Source: Xylanimonas ulmi
GTDB lineage: Bacteria; Actinomycetota; Actinomycetes; Actinomycetales; Cellulomonadaceae
DNA length: 64,000 bases
NCBI RefSeq assembly: GCF_004216535.1
Contig: NZ_SGWX01000001.1
Coordinates: 1,674,001-1,738,000, forward strand
Direction of reading: 5' to 3'
The translations under genes and the position numbers were made by a program. The notes below the pieces were generated by a model. It ran no database searches. It saw only the letters and a program-made list of their open reading frames with translations, and had not been told where the DNA came from. The number at the start of each line of letters is the position of its first letter. Position 1 is the first letter of the stretch. Below, one piece after another: positions 8,541 through 17,014 of the stretch.

Positions 8541-9730
8541 CAGGCCTCCTGCTCGGTGATGACGCCGGCGATGACGTCGGTGAGTGCGTCCTTGAAGCGC
8601 GCGGTCTCCTCGGGTGTGCCGACCGAGACGCGCAGCCATCCGGCCGGTCCGACCTCGCGGATGAGCACCCCGCGGTCGAGCAGGCCCCGCCAGACGGCGT
8701 GGCGGTCGGCGAACGTGCCGAAGAGCACGAAGTTGGCGTCGGTCTCGGCGACGGCGAGCGGCTCGCCCGTGGGGCCGCGCTGCGCGCGCAGCCAGTCCAC
8801 GAGCCCGTCGCGCTCGGCGCGCAGCGCGTCGACCTGTGCGAGCAGCGCCGTGGTGTGCTTGAGCGCGGCGCGCGCGGCCGCCTGCGTGATGGCCGACAGG
8901 TGGTAGGGCAGGCGCACGACGCGCAGCGCGTCGACGAGCGCGGGGCTCGCGGCGAGGTACCCCAGGCGCAGGCCCGCGGCCGCGAACGCCTTGGACATGG
9001 TGCGCGCCACCGCGAGGTTCGGGTGGTCGGCGAGCAGTTCGAGGGCCGACGGCGTCCCCGCGCGGCGGAACTCGGCGTAGGCCTCGTCGACGACGACGAC
9101 GGCGCCGGCGCCGTCGGGCGCGTCAGGCACGCGCACGCGCGCGGCGGCGTCGAGCACCGCCTCGACCACCGCGAGCGGCAGCGCGGTGCCGGTGGGGTTG
9201 TTGGGGCTGGTCAGCAGGATGACGGCCGGCTGCTCGCGCTCGACGACCTCGACGGCGTGCGCGGCGTCGAGCGTGAAGTCCTCGTTGCGGCGGCCGGCGA
9301 CCCAGCGGGTGTGCGTGTCGCGCGCGTACTCGGGGTACATGGAGTAGGTGGGCGCGAACGAGACGACGCTGCGGCCCGGCCCGCCGAAGGCCTGAAGCAC
9401 GTGCAGCATGACCTCGTTCGAGCCGTTGGCGGCCCAGACCTGCTCGGCGCTCAGGGTCACGCCCGACTCGCGGCCCAGGTAGGCGGCCAGGTCGCCGCGC
9501 AGGCCCAGGAAGTCACGGTCCGGGTAGCGGTTGAGCCCGCGGGCGGCCGCGGCGACGTCGGCCGCGATGGTCGCGACGACCTCCTCCGAGGGCGCGTACG
9601 GGTTCTCGTTGACGTTGAGCAGCACCGGGACGTCGAGCTGCGGGGCGCCGTAGGGCGCCTCGTCGGCGAGCTCGGGCCGCAGCGGGAGCGCGCTGGCGCG
9701 CGGGGAGGCCGAGGCGGTGGGGGTCGTCAC
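8540..9730 (-). CDS. hisC: Histidinol-phosphate aminotransferase
   Basis: A PLP-dependent fold-type I aminotransferase of 396 aa. Motifs are [11 protein letters not shown] near the N-terminus, [22 protein letters not shown], and the PLP lysine in [16 protein letters not shown]. It transfers an amino group from glutamate to imidazole acetol phosphate. The GTG start lies 6 nt after TAGACT, so the transcript is probably leaderless. First gene of the hisC-hisB-unknown-hisH-priA-sseB run; hisD is about 4.6 kb away. Confidence 0.95.
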   Translation of the reverse strand: MTTPTASASPRASALPLRPELADEAPYGAPQLDVPVLLNVNENPYAPSEEVVATIAADVAAAARGLNRYPDRDFLGLRGDLAAYLGRESGVTLSAEQVWAANGSNEVMLHVLQAFGGPGRSVVSFAPTYSMYPEYARDTHTRWVAGRRNEDFTLDAAHAVEVVEREQPAVILLTSPNNPTGTALPLAVVEAVLDAAARVRVPDAPDGAGAVVVVDEAYAEFRRAGTPSALELLADHPNLAVARTMSKAFAAAGLRLGYLAASPALVDALRVVRLPYHLSAITQAAARAALKHTTALLAQVDALRAERDGLVDWLRAQRGPTGEPLAVAETDANFVLFGTFADRHAVWRGLLDRGVLIREVGPAGWLRVSVGTPEETARFKDALTDVIAGVITEQEA

Positions 9731-9736
9731 CGGGTC

Positions 9737-9742
9737 AGTCTA
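9737..9742 (-). promoter_or_regulatory. -10 box of a leaderless promoter (hisC)
   Basis: The minus strand reads TAGACT-GACCCG-GTG, which places the box 6 nt before the hisC start. No Shine-Dalgarno sequence is visible. Confidence 0.65.
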
Positions 9743-9805
9743 CGGAAGCGCCCGCGGCCGCAGGGACGGCGTTTCGCGACGTGAGCCCCCGCGCCGGCGG
9801 TCCGC

Positions 9806-10234
9806 TCAGCCGGCCAGGACGACGTCGGCGCCCTGGATCGTCACCGGGACCTCGGCGAGCGGGGACCCCGCCGGTCCGCCGAGCACGGCGCCGTCGGCCA
9901 GCGCGAACCGCGAGCCGTGGCACGGACAGTCGAGCTCGCCGCCCGCCGGGGCGACCTTGCAGCCCGCGTGCGGGCAGATGGAGCTGAACAGGTGGACCTC
10001 GCGCTCGGCCGGCCGCGTCAGCAGCAGCGCGTGCCCGTCGAGGTCGACCGCGAGCGCCGCGCCGACCGCGACATCCGTGAGCGCCGCGACGCGCGTGCCC
10101 TTGCCGCGCGCCGCGACCGCTGAGGCGTCGTCCTGCGGGGTGGCGCGCGGCTCGACGCACCCGGACAGCAGGCACGCGCCCGCGACGGCGGCGCCGGCCG
10201 CGCCGAGGACCTGACGGCGGGAGAGGTCGGTCAT
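9806..10234 (-). CDS. Rieske [2Fe-2S] lipoprotein
   Basis: A protein of 142 aa. The N-terminus combines a twin-arginine motif (SRRQVLG, Arg6-Arg7) with a lipobox LSGC (Cys26), so it is probably exported folded with its cluster and then lipidated. The cluster ligands are Cys87 and His89 (CPHAGC) and Cys103 and His106 (CPCHGS). The domain is the small Rieske type, not a cytochrome bc1 subunit. An electron-transfer role on the outer membrane face is likely; the partner is unknown. ATG at 10234 is chosen because it places the Tat signal at the very N-terminus. Confidence 0.92.
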   Translation of the reverse strand: MTDLSRRQVLGAAGAAVAGACLLSGCVEPRATPQDDASAVAARGKGTRVAALTDVAVGAALAVDLDGHALLLTRPAEREVHLFSSICPHAGCKVAPAGGELDCPCHGSRFALADGAVLGGPAGSPLAEVPVTIQGADVVLAG

Positions 10235-10362
10235 GTCGCCATCCTGGCGACCTGGCGGCCCGCGATCCAGTCGGCGAGCCACGCGGCGCGCCGTGACGCG
10301 CGCCCTCGGCCGCCGTCCACAGGGCGCCGCGCCCGCGCGCCGGGCGCGTGGGTGGGCGCGCC

Positions 10363-10368
10363 TACGAT
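10363..10368 (+). promoter_or_regulatory. -10 box of a leaderless promoter (recQ-like gene)
   Basis: TACGAT lies 6 nt before the GTG at 10375, with the same spacing as the DUF1844 gene, and no ribosome binding site is visible. Confidence 0.65.
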
Positions 10369-10374
10369 CACGGG

Positions 10375-12870
10375 GTGACCGACACCAGCCCTCACGACGG
10401 CCCGGCCGACGGCGGACCCGCGCCCGAAGGCCCCGCGCTCGATGGCCCCGCCGGCCCCGCCCTCGACCCCGGCAAGCGCGCGACCCTCGCGATGCTGCGC
10501 GGACTCATCGACAACGTCGGCGCGGACGGCGAGCACGGCGTCAGCACACTGCGCGACCAGGCCGAGCGGTCGCTGCGCGCGCTGGTGGGCCGCGACGACG
10601 CGGCGCTGCGCGAGGACCAGTGGCGCGCGATCGAGGCGCTGGTCGCGTTCCGCCGTCGGGCGCTGGTCGTGCAGCGCACCGGGTGGGGCAAGTCGGCCGT
10701 GTACTTCGTGGCGACGGCGCTGCTGCGCTCGCGCGGCGCGGGACCGACCGTGATCGTCTCGCCGCTGCTGGCGCTCATGCGCGACCAGATCGCCGCGGCG
10801 GCGCGGGCCGGGATCCGGGCGGTGACGATCAACTCGGCCAACGTGACCGAGTGGGACGAGGTCCACGCGGCCATCGCGCGCGGCGAGGTGGACGTGCTGC
10901 TGTGCTCGCCCGAGCGGCTCAACAACCCGGGCTTCCGCGACGAGGTGCTGCCACGCCTGGCCGCCGACGCCGGGCTCGTCGTCATCGACGAGGCGCACTG
11001 CGTCTCCGACTGGGGCCACGACTTCCGGCCCGACTACCGCCGCATCCGCACGCTGCTGGCCGACCTGCCCGTGGGCATCCCGGTGCTCGCCACGACCGCG
11101 ACCGCCAACGAGCGCGTGACGCGTGACGTCGCCGAGCAGCTCGCCGTGCGCGGGCCTGCGGACGCCGGCCCCGGCGCCGAGGTGCTGGTGCTGCGCGGCG
11201 GCCTCGACCGCACCTCGCTGCACCTGGCGGTGCTTGAGCTGCCCGACCAGCCCACGCGCGTGGCCTGGCTGGCCGAGACGCTCCAGGACGTCGACGGCTC
11301 GGGCATCGTCTATTGCCTCACGGTCTCGGCCGCCGAGCAGGTCGCCGAGCAGTTGCGCGCAGCCGGGCTCGCCGTCGCCGCCTACACCGGGCGCACCGAC
11401 CCGACCCAGCGCGAGGCGCTCGAGGCCGACCTCAAGGACAACCGGGTCAAGGCGCTCGTGGCCACGAGCGCGCTGGGCATGGGGTTCGACAAGCCCGACC
11501 TCGCGTTCGTCGTGCACCTCGGGGCGCCGGCGTCGCCCATCGCCTACTACCAGCAGGTCGGCCGCGCGGGGCGCGGTGTCGACTCCGCGGTCGTCGTGCT
11601 GCTGCCCGGCCAGGAGGACCGTGCGATCTGGGACTGGTTCGGGTCGCAGGCGTTCCCCGCCGAGGGGCAGGTGCGCGCGACGCTCGCGGCCCTCGCGGGC
11701 GCGCAGGGGCCGCTGTCGACGGCGGCCCTTGAGCCACTCGTGGACCTCAAGCGCTCGCGCCTGGAGACCATGCTCAAGGTGCTCGACGTCGACGGCGCCG
11801 TACGCCGCGTGCCGGGCGGCTGGACCGCGACGGGTCAGGCGTGGGAGTACGACGCGCAGCGCTACGCGCGGGTGAGCGAGACGCGCGAGACCGAGCAGCA
11901 GGCGATGGTGGGCTACGTGCGCACCCCCGGCTGCCGCATGGCGTACCTGCGCCGCCAGCTCGACGACCCCGAGCTGGTCGGCCCCGAGGCCGCGGCCTGG
12001 CGCTGTGGGCGATGCGACCGGTGCGGTGGCGTCGCGCTGCCCGCCGTGCCCGACGCCGAGGCGGTGGCCGCGGCGCGGCACGAGATGGACCGTCCGGGCG
12101 CGCAGGTCGAGCCGCGCCGGATGTGGCCGTCGGGGCTGTCCGCGCTCGGGCTGGACCTGCGCGGACGGCTGGGCGCCGACGAGCTCGCCGAGACCGGGCG
12201 CGCCGTCGCGCGGCTCGACGGGCTCGGCTGGTCAGGGCCGCTGCGCGATCTGTTCGGGCAGTCCACACCCGACGGCGAACTGCCGGTGCCGCTGCGCCGG
12301 GCCGCGGCGCGGGTGCTCGACGACTGGACGGCGCTGCGCGGCGAGTCCCCCGCCGCCCCCGCGGGCGCTGCCGAACCGCTCGCCGTCGCCGGGCCGCCGT
12401 CCGACGTCGAGGGGTTCACCGACCCGGGCGAGGCGATCGCAGGCCCAGTCGAGGCCGCCGCGGGCCCGGTCGAGGCGGTCGCAGGCCCTGTCAGCGGCGA
12501 GCCTGGGCGGCGCCCGCTCGTGGTCGAGGGCGTCGTCGCCGTCCGGTCGGTCACGCGGCCGCGGCTCACCTACCACCTCGCCGACGGGCTGGCCCGCTAC
12601 CTCGGCGTCCCGCTCATCGGCGCGGTCGGCCCCGTCGCCGGGCACGAGGCGCCCGACCGGCACGACGTGAACTCGGCGATGCGGCTCGCCGGGGTCGTGC
12701 GGCGCCTGGAGCTCCAGCTCTCCGAGCCCGCGCTGCGCGGCCTGCCGGGCCGCGCGGTGCTCCTGGTCGACGACTGGACCGAGTCGGGCTGGACGCTCAC
12801 GGTCGCCGCGCGCCTGCTGCGCCAGGCCGGGGCGCGCCAGGTCTTCCCGTTCGTGCTGGGGATCCGGTGA
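10375..12870 (+). CDS. RecQ-family DNA helicase with C-terminal phosphoribosyltransferase-like domain
   Basis: A protein of 831 aa. The helicase core has Walker A RTGWGKSAVYFV (about residue 101), VSPLLALMRDQI, the DEAH box VIDEAHCVSDWGHDFRPD, motif III ATTATANERV and motif VI QQVGRAGRG. A zinc-binding part follows (GCRMAYLRRQ, then WRCGRCDRCGG). After a Pro/Ala/Glu-rich linker, the last 110 residues look like a phosphoribosyltransferase fold: VLLVDDWTESGWTLTVAARL resembles the PRPP-binding loop. No HRDC domain is visible. It unwinds DNA 3' to 5' by family; the role of the tail is unknown. Its stop overlaps the next gene by 4 bp. Confidence 0.9.
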   Translation: MTDTSPHDGPADGGPAPEGPALDGPAGPALDPGKRATLAMLRGLIDNVGADGEHGVSTLRDQAERSLRALVGRDDAALREDQWRAIEALVAFRRRALVVQRTGWGKSAVYFVATALLRSRGAGPTVIVSPLLALMRDQIAAAARAGIRAVTINSANVTEWDEVHAAIARGEVDVLLCSPERLNNPGFRDEVLPRLAADAGLVVIDEAHCVSDWGHDFRPDYRRIRTLLADLPVGIPVLATTATANERVTRDVAEQLAVRGPADAGPGAEVLVLRGGLDRTSLHLAVLELPDQPTRVAWLAETLQDVDGSGIVYCLTVSAAEQVAEQLRAAGLAVAAYTGRTDPTQREALEADLKDNRVKALVATSALGMGFDKPDLAFVVHLGAPASPIAYYQQVGRAGRGVDSAVVVLLPGQEDRAIWDWFGSQAFPAEGQVRATLAALAGAQGPLSTAALEPLVDLKRSRLETMLKVLDVDGAVRRVPGGWTATGQAWEYDAQRYARVSETRETEQQAMVGYVRTPGCRMAYLRRQLDDPELVGPEAAAWRCGRCDRCGGVALPAVPDAEAVAAARHEMDRPGAQVEPRRMWPSGLSALGLDLRGRLGADELAETGRAVARLDGLGWSGPLRDLFGQSTPDGELPVPLRRAAARVLDDWTALRGESPAAPAGAAEPLAVAGPPSDVEGFTDPGEAIAGPVEAAAGPVEAVAGPVSGEPGRRPLVVEGVVAVRSVTRPRLTYHLADGLARYLGVPLIGAVGPVAGHEAPDRHDVNSAMRLAGVVRRLELQLSEPALRGLPGRAVLLVDDWTESGWTLTVAARLLRQAGARQVFPFVLGIR

Positions 12871-13724
12871 GCCGGCCGGGCCGGCGCGCGGTGCGCCGCG
12901 CACTCGTGACCGTCGCGGTGGTGCTCGCCCTCGCTCTCGGGTTGCCGTTCGGCGCGCGCGCCCTGCAGCACACGCTCGCCTATCACCCTTCGCGCACGCC
13001 CCTGCCGGCCGCCGCGGACGTGCTGCCCGGCGCCGAAGACGTCACGCTGACCACACGTGACGGGCTCGAGCTGCGCTCGTGGTTCGTCCCGCCGAGCCCT
13101 GGGGCTCCGCAGCGCGACCAGGCGGTGCTGTTCGCGCACGGCAACGGCGGCGCCTTGTCGGGGCGGGCACGGCTGGGCGCCGAGCTCGCCGACCGCGGCT
13201 TCGCGGTGCTGATGCTCGGCTACCGGGGCTTCACGGGCAACCCGGGGACGCCGTCGGAGCAGGGCCTGGTGCTCGACGCGCTCGCCGGACAGCGGGAGCT
13301 CGCGGCGCGCGGGTTCGCTCCCGAGTCGACCCTCTATCTCGGCGAGTCGATCGGGACCGGCGTCGTGGCCGGCCTGGCGGCGCAGGTCCCGCCCGCGGGG
13401 CTCGTGCTGCGCTCACCCTTCACGGCCTTCGAGGACGTCGCAGGCGACCTCGTGCCGCTCCCGGGGCGGATCGTGCGGTTCATCATGGACCGCAATGTGT
13501 ACCCGGTCGCCGCGCAGGTGGCCGCAAGCGACGTCCCGGTGACGGTCATCCAGGGCTCGGCCGACGAGCTGGTCCCGCCCGCGCAGAGCGACGCCGTCGC
13601 GGCCGCGGCGCGCCATCTGGTCGAGCACCTCGTGGTCGAGGGCGCGCGGCACAACGACGGGGTGTGGCTCGGGCCGACGGTGGCCGACGCGGTCGCGCGG
13701 ATCGGGGACTACGTCAAGCAGTGA
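12867..13724 (+). CDS. Membrane-anchored alpha/beta hydrolase
   Basis: A protein of 285 aa. One N-terminal membrane helix (ALVTVAVVLALALGLPFGA) acts as signal or anchor. The hydrolase domain shows LFAHGNGGALSGRA (oxyanion loop), GESIGTGVVAGLAA with the nucleophile serine, an Asp in VIQGSADELVPP and His in GARHNDGVW. It resembles the BEM46/YjbH-like group of serine hydrolases. The substrate is not known. The GTG start overlaps the recQ-like stop (GTGA), so it is in the same transcript. Confidence 0.87.
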   Translation: MSRPGRRAVRRALVTVAVVLALALGLPFGARALQHTLAYHPSRTPLPAAADVLPGAEDVTLTTRDGLELRSWFVPPSPGAPQRDQAVLFAHGNGGALSGRARLGAELADRGFAVLMLGYRGFTGNPGTPSEQGLVLDALAGQRELAARGFAPESTLYLGESIGTGVVAGLAAQVPPAGLVLRSPFTAFEDVAGDLVPLPGRIVRFIMDRNVYPVAAQVAASDVPVTVIQGSADELVPPAQSDAVAAAARHLVEHLVVEGARHNDGVWLGPTVADAVARIGDYVKQ

Positions 13725-13743
13725 CGCCGTCGGCGGCCTCGTG

Positions 13744-13794
13744 CGTTTCGACCGGGTGGCTTCAACCGGGTGGTTTCGACAGGCTCAACCATCA
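13744..13794. repeat. GTTTCGACAGGCTCAACC repeat, partly duplicated
   Basis: Two damaged cores (GTTTCGACCGGGTGG and CTTCAACCGGGTGG) are followed by an intact GTTTCGACAGGCTCAACC at 13770. The block lies at the junction of two converging genes and runs into the last codons of the kinase gene. Confidence 0.75.
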
Positions 13795-14351
13795 GCGGCC
13801 GAGACCACGCCTGCGGCAATCCGCTCCACATCCGTGACGACGTCGGCGAGCGGCCGATCGCTCGACACCACGTGGGTGGCCCCACGCCGCAGCAGCGGCT
13901 CGACGGCGTCGATGTCGTGCTCGATCTGCGCACGCCCGGCCGCGTCCTTCCCATACGGGTTGTCCGTGCGCGCCGCGACGCGCGCGAGCAGCACCTCGCG
14001 CGGCGCGGTCAGGAGCACGACGGCGTCGAGCCGGTCGTAGACCTCGCTCTGGTTGGGCGCCGTCCCGGCCAGGAAGAGCACGCCCGCCCCGTGCGCGTCG
14101 ATCCGAGCGCGCACCCGGACCAGGTCCCAGACCTGCTCCCACCCGACGGGCTGGCCGGGGGCGCGCACGAGCACCGAGTGCCCGTCGTAGTCGAGGTCAG
14201 CCACCGCGTGACCGCGGGCGGCGAGCCCGCGCAGCGCCGCCGTCTTGCCCGCGCCGGACATTCCGGTCAGCAGCACGACCGCGCGCCCCGCCGGGCGGTC
14301 GGGGGCGGTCACACCGCCCCTGCGCGCGGCGTGGCGCGGGTGTGCGCCCAT
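13785..14351 (-). CDS. P-loop nucleotide kinase-like protein
   Basis: A protein of 188 aa. Walker A is LLTGMSGAGKTAALRGLAAR; then DLDYDGHSVLVRAPG and a Walker B-like strand GVLFLAGTAPNQ. The overall pattern resembles small kinases of the shikimate/adenylylsulfate type, but no substrate motif stands out. The ATG at 14351 lies 2 nt beyond the hisD stop, so the gene is co-transcribed with hisD. The codons at its 3' end overlap a dispersed repeat copy. Confidence 0.8.
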   Translation of the reverse strand: MGAHPRHAARRGGVTAPDRPAGRAVVLLTGMSGAGKTAALRGLAARGHAVADLDYDGHSVLVRAPGQPVGWEQVWDLVRVRARIDAHGAGVLFLAGTAPNQSEVYDRLDAVVLLTAPREVLLARVAARTDNPYGKDAAGRAQIEHDIDAVEPLLRRGATHVVSSDRPLADVVTDVERIAAGVVSAADG

Positions 14352-14353
14352 CG

Positions 14354-15679
14354 CTACGCGAACCGGCCGCGCACCGCCTCGCCGTGGGCGGGCAGGTCCT
14401 CGTCGTCGGCGACGGCGACGATCCGGTCCGCGAGCTCGGCGAGCGCCTCGCGCGTGTACTCGATGACCTGGACCGACTTGAGGAACGACAGCACGCTCAG
14501 CGCGCTCGCGTACCTGGCGGTGCCGCCCGTGGGCAGCACGTGGTTGGAGCCCGCCATGTAGTCGCCCAGTGAGACGGGCGCCCACGGCCCGACGAAGATC
14601 GCGCCCGCGCTGCGGATGCGGTCGGCGAGCGCCGCGGCGTCGGCGGTCTGCAGCTCCAGGTGCTCGGCGCCGTAGGCGTCCACCACCTGCACGCCCTGCT
14701 CGATGTCGTCGACCAGCACGATCGCCGACTGTGGCCCACCGAGCGCGACGGCGACGCGGCCCGCGTGCTTGGTCGCGGCGGCTAGCTCCTCCAGCCGCTC
14801 CTCGACGGCCTCGGCGAGCACGGTCGACGGCGTGACCAGCACCGACGCGGCCATCGGGTCGTGCTCGGCCTGGCTGATGAGGTCGAGGGCGACGTGCCCG
14901 GCGTCTGCCGTGTCGTCAGCGAGCACCGCGATCTCGGTCGGGCCGGCCTCGGCGTCGATGCCGACCGCGCCGCGCACCAGCCGCTTGGCCGCGGCGACGT
15001 AGACGTTGCCGGGCCCGGTGACCACGTCGACGGGCTCGCACAGCACCTCGCCGTCCTGTGGCTCGGTGCCCACGGCGCCGTAGGCGAACATCGCCACCGC
15101 CTGCGCCCCGCCGACGGCGTAGACCTCGTCCACCCCGAGCAGCGCGCACGCGGCCAGGATGGTCGGGTGCGGCAGACCGCCGTGGTCCTTCTGCGGCGGT
15201 GAGGCGAGCGCGATGCCCTCGACGCCCGCGGCCTGCGCGGCCACGACGTTCATGATGACGCTCGACGGGTACACGGCCAGGCCGCCGGGGGCGTAGAGCC
15301 CGACACGCTCGACCGGGATATAGCGCTGGCGCACCACCGCGCCGTCGGCGAGCTGTGTCGTGTGCTCGGGGGGAACCTGCGCGGTGTGCACCGCGCGCAC
15401 CCGCACGATCGCCTCCTCCAGGCCCGCGCGCACGGGCTCGGGAAGGTGGGCGAGCGCGTCGTCGAGCGCGGCGGCCGGCACGCGCAGGTCGGCGGGCCGC
15501 ACGCCGTCAAAGCGCTCGGCGATGTCGCGCAGCGCGGCGGCGCCACGGGCGCGGACGTCGGCGACGAGCGGGGCGACGGCGTCGAGGGCCTCGTCGACCC
15601 CGACCTCGGCGCGTGGGAGGACGGCGAGCAGGTCGCGGCGCGTGAGCGTGCGGCCGCGAAGATCGATGCGCTGGATCAC
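14354..15679 (-). CDS. hisD: Histidinol dehydrogenase
   Basis: A protein of 441 aa that oxidises L-histidinol to L-histidine with two NAD+. Family motifs are [34 protein letters not shown], the signature region [31 protein letters not shown], and [20 protein letters not shown] near the C-terminus. Zinc-binding residues (Gln and His in LISQAEHDP) are present. GTG start at 15679, 7 nt after TAGACT, so probably leaderless. Unusually, hisC is not next to it. Confidence 0.97.
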   Translation of the reverse strand: MIQRIDLRGRTLTRRDLLAVLPRAEVGVDEALDAVAPLVADVRARGAAALRDIAERFDGVRPADLRVPAAALDDALAHLPEPVRAGLEEAIVRVRAVHTAQVPPEHTTQLADGAVVRQRYIPVERVGLYAPGGLAVYPSSVIMNVVAAQAAGVEGIALASPPQKDHGGLPHPTILAACALLGVDEVYAVGGAQAVAMFAYGAVGTEPQDGEVLCEPVDVVTGPGNVYVAAAKRLVRGAVGIDAEAGPTEIAVLADDTADAGHVALDLISQAEHDPMAASVLVTPSTVLAEAVEERLEELAAATKHAGRVAVALGGPQSAIVLVDDIEQGVQVVDAYGAEHLELQTADAAALADRIRSAGAIFVGPWAPVSLGDYMAGSNHVLPTGGTARYASALSVLSFLKSVQVIEYTREALAELADRIVAVADDEDLPAHGEAVRGRFA

Positions 15680-15686
15680 GTCGGCC

Positions 15687-15692
15687 AGTCTA
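15687..15692 (-). promoter_or_regulatory. -10 box of a leaderless promoter (hisD)
   Basis: The minus strand reads TAGACT-GGCCGAC-GTG, the same hexamer as at hisC. Only 51 bp separate the hisD start from the divergent S4 gene. Confidence 0.6.
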
Positions 15693-15717
15693 GGCGCCCG
15701 GCACGGCGTCAGGCTTG

Positions 15718-15723
15718 GACAAT
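15718..15723 (+). promoter_or_regulatory. Candidate -10 box (S4-domain gene)
   Basis: GACAAT lies 7 nt before the ATG at 15731, which is consistent with a leaderless transcript. An in-frame ATG at 15722 lies inside this box and is therefore less likely. Confidence 0.45.
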
Positions 15724-15730
15724 GTCCTGT

Positions 15731-15991
15731 ATGGCCCCTCACGACACGCCCACGGCTGACACCTCCCCGACCCCGGAGGCGGTGCCGATCCGAGACGAGA
15801 TGATCCGGCTCGGCCAGTTCCTCAAGCTCGCCGGGCTGGCCGACTCGGGCAACGAGGCGCGTGACCTGATCGCCGACGGTGAGGTGAGCGTCAACGGCGA
15901 GGTGGAGACGCGCCGCGGGCGTCAGCTCGCCAAGGGCGACGTGGTCACCGCGGCCGACCCGCAGGGCGCGCGGTCGGCCGTCGTCGCCTGA
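15731..15991 (+). CDS. S4 RNA-binding domain protein (YaaA/RlbA-like)
   Basis: A protein of 86 aa. After about 25 polar residues comes an S4 domain: [40 protein letters not shown], then [10 protein letters not shown]. The single-domain form is like small RNA-binding S4 proteins of the YbcJ/YaaA group. The target RNA is unknown. It diverges from hisD. Confidence 0.87.
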   Translation: MAPHDTPTADTSPTPEAVPIRDEMIRLGQFLKLAGLADSGNEARDLIADGEVSVNGEVETRRGRQLAKGDVVTAADPQGARSAVVA

Positions 15992-16046
15992 CAGGCGCGC
16001 GCCCCAACTCCGCAGGGCGGCGCCGCGTGACGTCGGCGCCATCGCC

Positions 16047-16451
16047 TCACGCCATGTAGTCGCTCGCCAGCACCCGGTCGGCCGTCAGCCGCAGCACGAC
16101 ACGACCCTCGTCCGGCTCCAAGTCGTGATAGCGGCGCGCGTGGCGCGCCACGGCGTCGGCGAGCGCCGCGGCGTCGTCGACCACCTCGATCACTCCCTCG
16201 ATCGTGAGCCAGCGCCCGCCGTCGACCTGGCACAGCGCCGCGCGCGGCGCGCCGCCCGCGCGGCCGCGGCGGCGCGCGTTGACCGCCTTGGCCGACCCGC
16301 GCTCGGTCGTCATGACGGCGGCGCCCGTCGCGGCGTCCCACATGAACGCGATCGGGGTCACGTGCGGTGAGCCGTCGGCGCGCAGCGTCGTGAGCGTGGC
16401 CAGGTGGCGCTCGGTGACGAACACGAGCTGCTCGGGGTTGAGCCGCAGCAT
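16047..16451 (-). CDS. PPOX-class flavin/F420-binding protein
   Basis: A protein of 134 aa with the split beta-barrel of the pyridoxamine-5'-phosphate-oxidase-like family: [20 protein letters not shown], then [20 protein letters not shown] and [20 protein letters not shown]. In actinobacteria such proteins often bind F420 or FMN; the substrate is unknown. The ATG overlaps the NUDIX stop by 1 bp (TGATG), so it is the last gene of the dnaE-NUDIX-PPOX string. Confidence 0.87.
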   Translation of the reverse strand: MLRLNPEQLVFVTERHLATLTTLRADGSPHVTPIAFMWDAATGAAVMTTERGSAKAVNARRRGRAGGAPRAALCQVDGGRWLTIEGVIEVVDDAAALADAVARHARRYHDLEPDEGRVVLRLTADRVLASDYMA

Positions 16452-17014
16452 CAGAACCCCTGGACCAGCAGGCGCGGAATCTCGCCGCCCGCGGCGATCG
16501 CGCGCAGGACGCGCAGCTCGTGCGGCACGACGGGCTCAGGCAGCGCGTCGAGCGCGAACCAGCGCAGGTCGGCGGCTTTGGCGGTCTCGGCGCGGCGCGG
16601 CCGGCCCCTCCAGCGGTCGGCCTCGAAGAACACGTCGACACGCTGTTCGAGCGCCGGCCCGCCGGGCTGGCCGCGGTGCATCACGGTGACGGGGCGCAGG
16701 TCGTCCGGATCGAGCACGACGCCGAGCTCCTCGCGCGCCTCCCGCACGGCGGCGGCGACGACCGACTCGTCCGCCTCGACGTGGCCTGCCGCCCCCGCGG
16801 CCCAGTGGCCGTCCATGAAGCCGGTGCCCTCGCGCAGTTGGAGCAGGACCTCGGGCGCGCCGCTCTGCCCGGTGCGGCGCAGCAGGACGTAGGCGGCGGG
16901 GACGACGCGGAAGCGGTGGTCGGCCGAGCCGTCGTCGGTCCACGGGGTCTCGACAGGCTCGACCGCCGGGGGCGGCGCGGGCGGCGATGGCGGCACGGGC
17001 GGGCGCTCGCTCAT
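16451..17014 (-). CDS. NUDIX hydrolase with repeat-derived N-terminal segment
   Basis: A protein of 187 aa. The NUDIX box is complete: GHVEADESVVAAAVREAREE followed by LGVV. HRGQPGGPALEQRVDVFFEA and WFALDALPEPVVPHELRVLR complete the fold. It should hydrolyse a nucleoside diphosphate linked to another moiety; substrate unknown. The first 25 residues are Pro-rich, and PAVEPVETPW there is a translation of the dispersed repeat (16946-16975). ATG 17014 overlaps the dnaE stop (ATGA). Confidence 0.9.
   Translation of the reverse strand: MSERPPVPPSPPAPPPAVEPVETPWTDDGSADHRFRVVPAAYVLLRRTGQSGAPEVLLQLREGTGFMDGHWAAGAAGHVEADESVVAAAVREAREELGVVLDPDDLRPVTVMHRGQPGGPALEQRVDVFFEADRWRGRPRRAETAKAADLRWFALDALPEPVVPHELRVLRAIAAGGEIPRLLVQGF
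16946..16975. repeat. GTCTCGACAGGCTCGACC copy inside the NUDIX gene
   Basis: An intact GGGGTCTCGACAGGCTCGAC core followed by CGCCGGGGGCGG lies in frame in the 5' part of the NUDIX gene and is read as VEPVETP on the minus strand. It matches the intergenic copies. Confidence 0.85.

Noticed and set aside
10231-12081. Minus-strand frame of 616 aa opposite the RecQ-like gene
   Set aside because: Composition is Arg/His/Gly-rich and it runs across the Rieske start and the helicase motifs in the true frame; a GC shadow.
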